Part shown: one piece after another, positions 5,146 through 6,195 of the stretch | Position numbering within the stretch: position 1 is the first letter of the stretch | How the letters are laid out: each line of letters opens with the position of its first letter | Notes under the pieces: model-generated | What the model was told of the DNA's origin: nothing | Databases searched by the model: none | Seen by the model: only the letters and a program-made list of their open reading frames with translations | Made by a program: the position numbers and the translations under genes | From: Actinomycetes bacterium | GTDB lineage: Bacteria > Actinomycetota > Actinomycetes > Actinomycetales > Cellulomonadaceae | Length of the DNA stretch: 6,195 bases | Assembly (NCBI GenBank): GCA_023426865.1 | Contig: JAEZBT010000280.1 | Location: forward strand, 1 to 6,195 | Reading direction: 5' to 3'

Positions 5146-5175
5146 AGTAGACGCAACCGCGGCGGTCATGGTCAA
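5146..5175 (-). promoter_or_regulatory. Predicted promoter of the CBS-protein gene
   Basis: On the minus strand TTGACC (5175-5170, five of six matches to the -35 consensus) is followed after 18 bases by TCTACT (5151-5146, four of six matches to the -10). Transcription would start near 5139, about 83 bases before the ATG at 5056. This is the best promoter-like pair in the divergent gap. Confidence 0.45.
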
Positions 5176-5220
5176 CGCGGGCCCGTCCTGCTCGCGCTGG
5201 GCGAACACCGCGCGCCGCCG

Positions 5221-5240
5221 CGTGCTGCCACGTGCCGCCA
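5221..5240. repeat. Tandem 10-bp direct repeat upstream of the EamA gene
   Basis: CGTGCTGCCA is followed directly by CGTGCCGCCA, nine of ten bases identical, then CG. Repeats one helical turn apart upstream of a gene can bind a regulator as a dimer, but the sequence is GC-rich and the match may be chance. Confidence 0.25.
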
Positions 5241-5272
5241 CGAACCCGCTTGACGCCGCGCGTCGCCGGTCC

Positions 5273-5277
5273 GGAGG
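5273..5277 (+). promoter_or_regulatory. Ribosome binding site of the EamA transporter gene
   Basis: GGAGG lies seven bases before the GTG at 5285. It fixes this GTG as the start and gives a short polar N-terminus directly before the first membrane helix. Confidence 0.8.
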
Positions 5278-5284
5278 TTGGCCG

Positions 5285-6195
5285 GTGCCCGCCACCGACC
5301 GACCCGGACGCCGGGCCTACCTGCTCCTCGCGGCCCTCGGCGTCGCGTGGGGGATCCCCTACCTCCTCATCAAGATCGCCGTCGAGGAGCTGCACCCGAC
5401 GACGCTCGTCCTCGGCCGGGTGCTCATCGCGACGGCGCTGATGATGCCGCTGGCGGTCGCGCGGGGCGTCCTGACCGGGGCGCTGCGGCACTGGCGGGTC
5501 GTGGTCGTGTACGCGGCCATCGAGATCGTGCTGCCCTGGTTCTTCCTCACCCGCGCCGAGCAGCACCTGCCGAGCTCGCTCACCGGCCTGCTCATCGCGG
5601 GGGTGCCGATCGTCGGCGTGCTCATCGCCCTCGTCACGCGGAGCAGCGAGCGGCTCGGGCGCAACGGCGCGCTCGGGCTCGTCATCGGGCTGGTGGGGGT
5701 AGGCCTGCTCGTCGGGTTCGAGAGCGGCGCGACCGGCGGGGGAGGCGAGGCGCGGGCCGTGGCCGAGCTCGCCGTCGTCATCGTCTGCTACGCGATCGGG
5801 CCGGTCATCATGAGCCGGTACCTCGCCGACGCGCCCGCGACGGGCGTCATCGCGCTGAGCATGGCGACGGCGACGGTGGTGTACGCGGCGCCGGGTGTCG
5901 CGTACGCGCCCACGCGGTGGCCGTCGGCCGAGGTGACGGCGTCCGTCGTGGGGCTGGGCGTGATCTGCACGGCGCTGGCGTTCGTCATCTTCTTCGCGCT
6001 GGTCGCGGAGGTGGGACCGGTCCGCTCGACGCTCGTGACCTACCTCAACCCGGCGGTCGCGGTGGCGGCCGGCGCGCTGGTGCTCGGCGAGCCGATCACG
6101 TGGCTGACCGGGGCCGGGTTCGTGCTCGGCCTGGCCGGGTCGGCGCGCGCGACCCGCCGGACGCCCGTCGCCGCGGAGCCGGCGGCACCCGAGGC
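5285..6195 (+). CDS. EamA/DMT-family transporter (3' end beyond the window)
   Basis: Inner-membrane protein of the drug/metabolite transporter superfamily; 303 complete codons are visible with no stop. The product starts MPATDRPGRRAYLLL and shows about ten hydrophobic segments in two EamA repeats. Repeat 1 (about 10-140) has the typical GVAWGIPYLLIKIAVEE near the N-terminus and PSSLTGLLIAGVPIVGVLIA at its end. Repeat 2 (about 155-285) ends with GPVRSTLVTYLNPAVAVAAG and LGEPITWLTGAGFVLGLAG, the most conserved part of the family. The Ala/Pro/Arg-rich tail at the window edge suggests that nearly all of the protein is present. DMT members export or import amino acids and other small metabolites; the substrate cannot be inferred. 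It is divergent from the CBS-protein gene, 228 bases away. No clear promoter is seen upstream. Confidence 0.9.
   Translation, partial: MPATDRPGRRAYLLLAALGVAWGIPYLLIKIAVEELHPTTLVLGRVLIATALMMPLAVARGVLTGALRHWRVVVVYAAIEIVLPWFFLTRAEQHLPSSLTGLLIAGVPIVGVLIALVTRSSERLGRNGALGLVIGLVGVGLLVGFESGATGGGGEARAVAELAVVIVCYAIGPVIMSRYLADAPATGVIALSMATATVVYAAPGVAYAPTRWPSAEVTASVVGLGVICTALAFVIFFALVAEVGPVRSTLVTYLNPAVAVAAGALVLGEPITWLTGAGFVLGLAGSARATRRTPVAAEPAAPE

Noticed and set aside
5250..5255. TTGACG as a -35 for the EamA gene
   Set aside because: No -10-like hexamer lies 16-19 bases downstream; that position is the ribosome binding site itself.
5359..5781. Minus-strand frame opposite the EamA gene
   Set aside because: It is Ser/Thr/Pro/Arg-rich without a domain, and it lies antisense to a clear membrane transporter gene.

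Overview
The window is very GC-rich DNA (roughly 70% G+C by eye), with GTG starts and strong third-position GC bias. It reads like a high-GC actinobacterium. The combination of a sugar ABC transporter lipoprotein with a divergent LacI regulator, a STAS/RsbW-type pair and a DUF21-CBS membrane protein would suit a Micrococcales member such as a Cellulomonas relative, but the genus is inference only. I see no mobile element, CRISPR array, tRNA or rRNA.

Left part (1-2700): a sugar-uptake locus. A family 1 solute-binding lipoprotein (33-1346, minus) is divergent from a LacI-family repressor (1669-2700, plus). The 322-bp region between them holds two related 16-bp pseudo-palindromes, O1 (1532-1547) and O2 (1633-1648). 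Each is close to an ideal ATGTTTACGTAAACAT. O1 sits on the best -10 for the binding-protein gene, and O2 lies just upstream of a TAGGAT element six bases before the repressor ATG. This is the layout expected of a sugar-induced operon with an autoregulated local repressor. The permease genes would lie beyond the left edge. The repressor keeps the residues that line the E. coli LacI sugar pocket, which hints at a galactoside-like inducer.

Middle part (2701-3654): a possible partner-switching pair. A small STAS-domain protein (2873-3232, plus) converges on an RsbW-like HATPase_c_2 protein (3229-3654, minus). They overlap by four bases, and a single CTAG palindrome supplies both stop codons. A perfect 14-bp stem-loop (3234-3271) follows at once. 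The STAS protein has alanine where the phosphorylatable serine normally is.

Right part (3655-6195): a DUF21-CBS-CorC membrane protein (3749-5056, minus) is transcribed towards the ATPase gene and may be co-transcribed with it. Divergent from it is an EamA/DMT-family transporter (5285 to the window edge, plus), whose stop is not reached. The 228-bp gap between them holds a promoter candidate, a possible leaderless 27-codon upstream ORF ending in a TGATG overlap with the membrane-protein start, a 16-bp perfect palindrome and a tandem 10-bp repeat.

No clearly new multi-gene system is visible. The most unusual features are the shared-stop convergent STAS/ATPase pair, its non-canonical STAS phospho-site, and the two cases of a -10 element six bases before an ATG.
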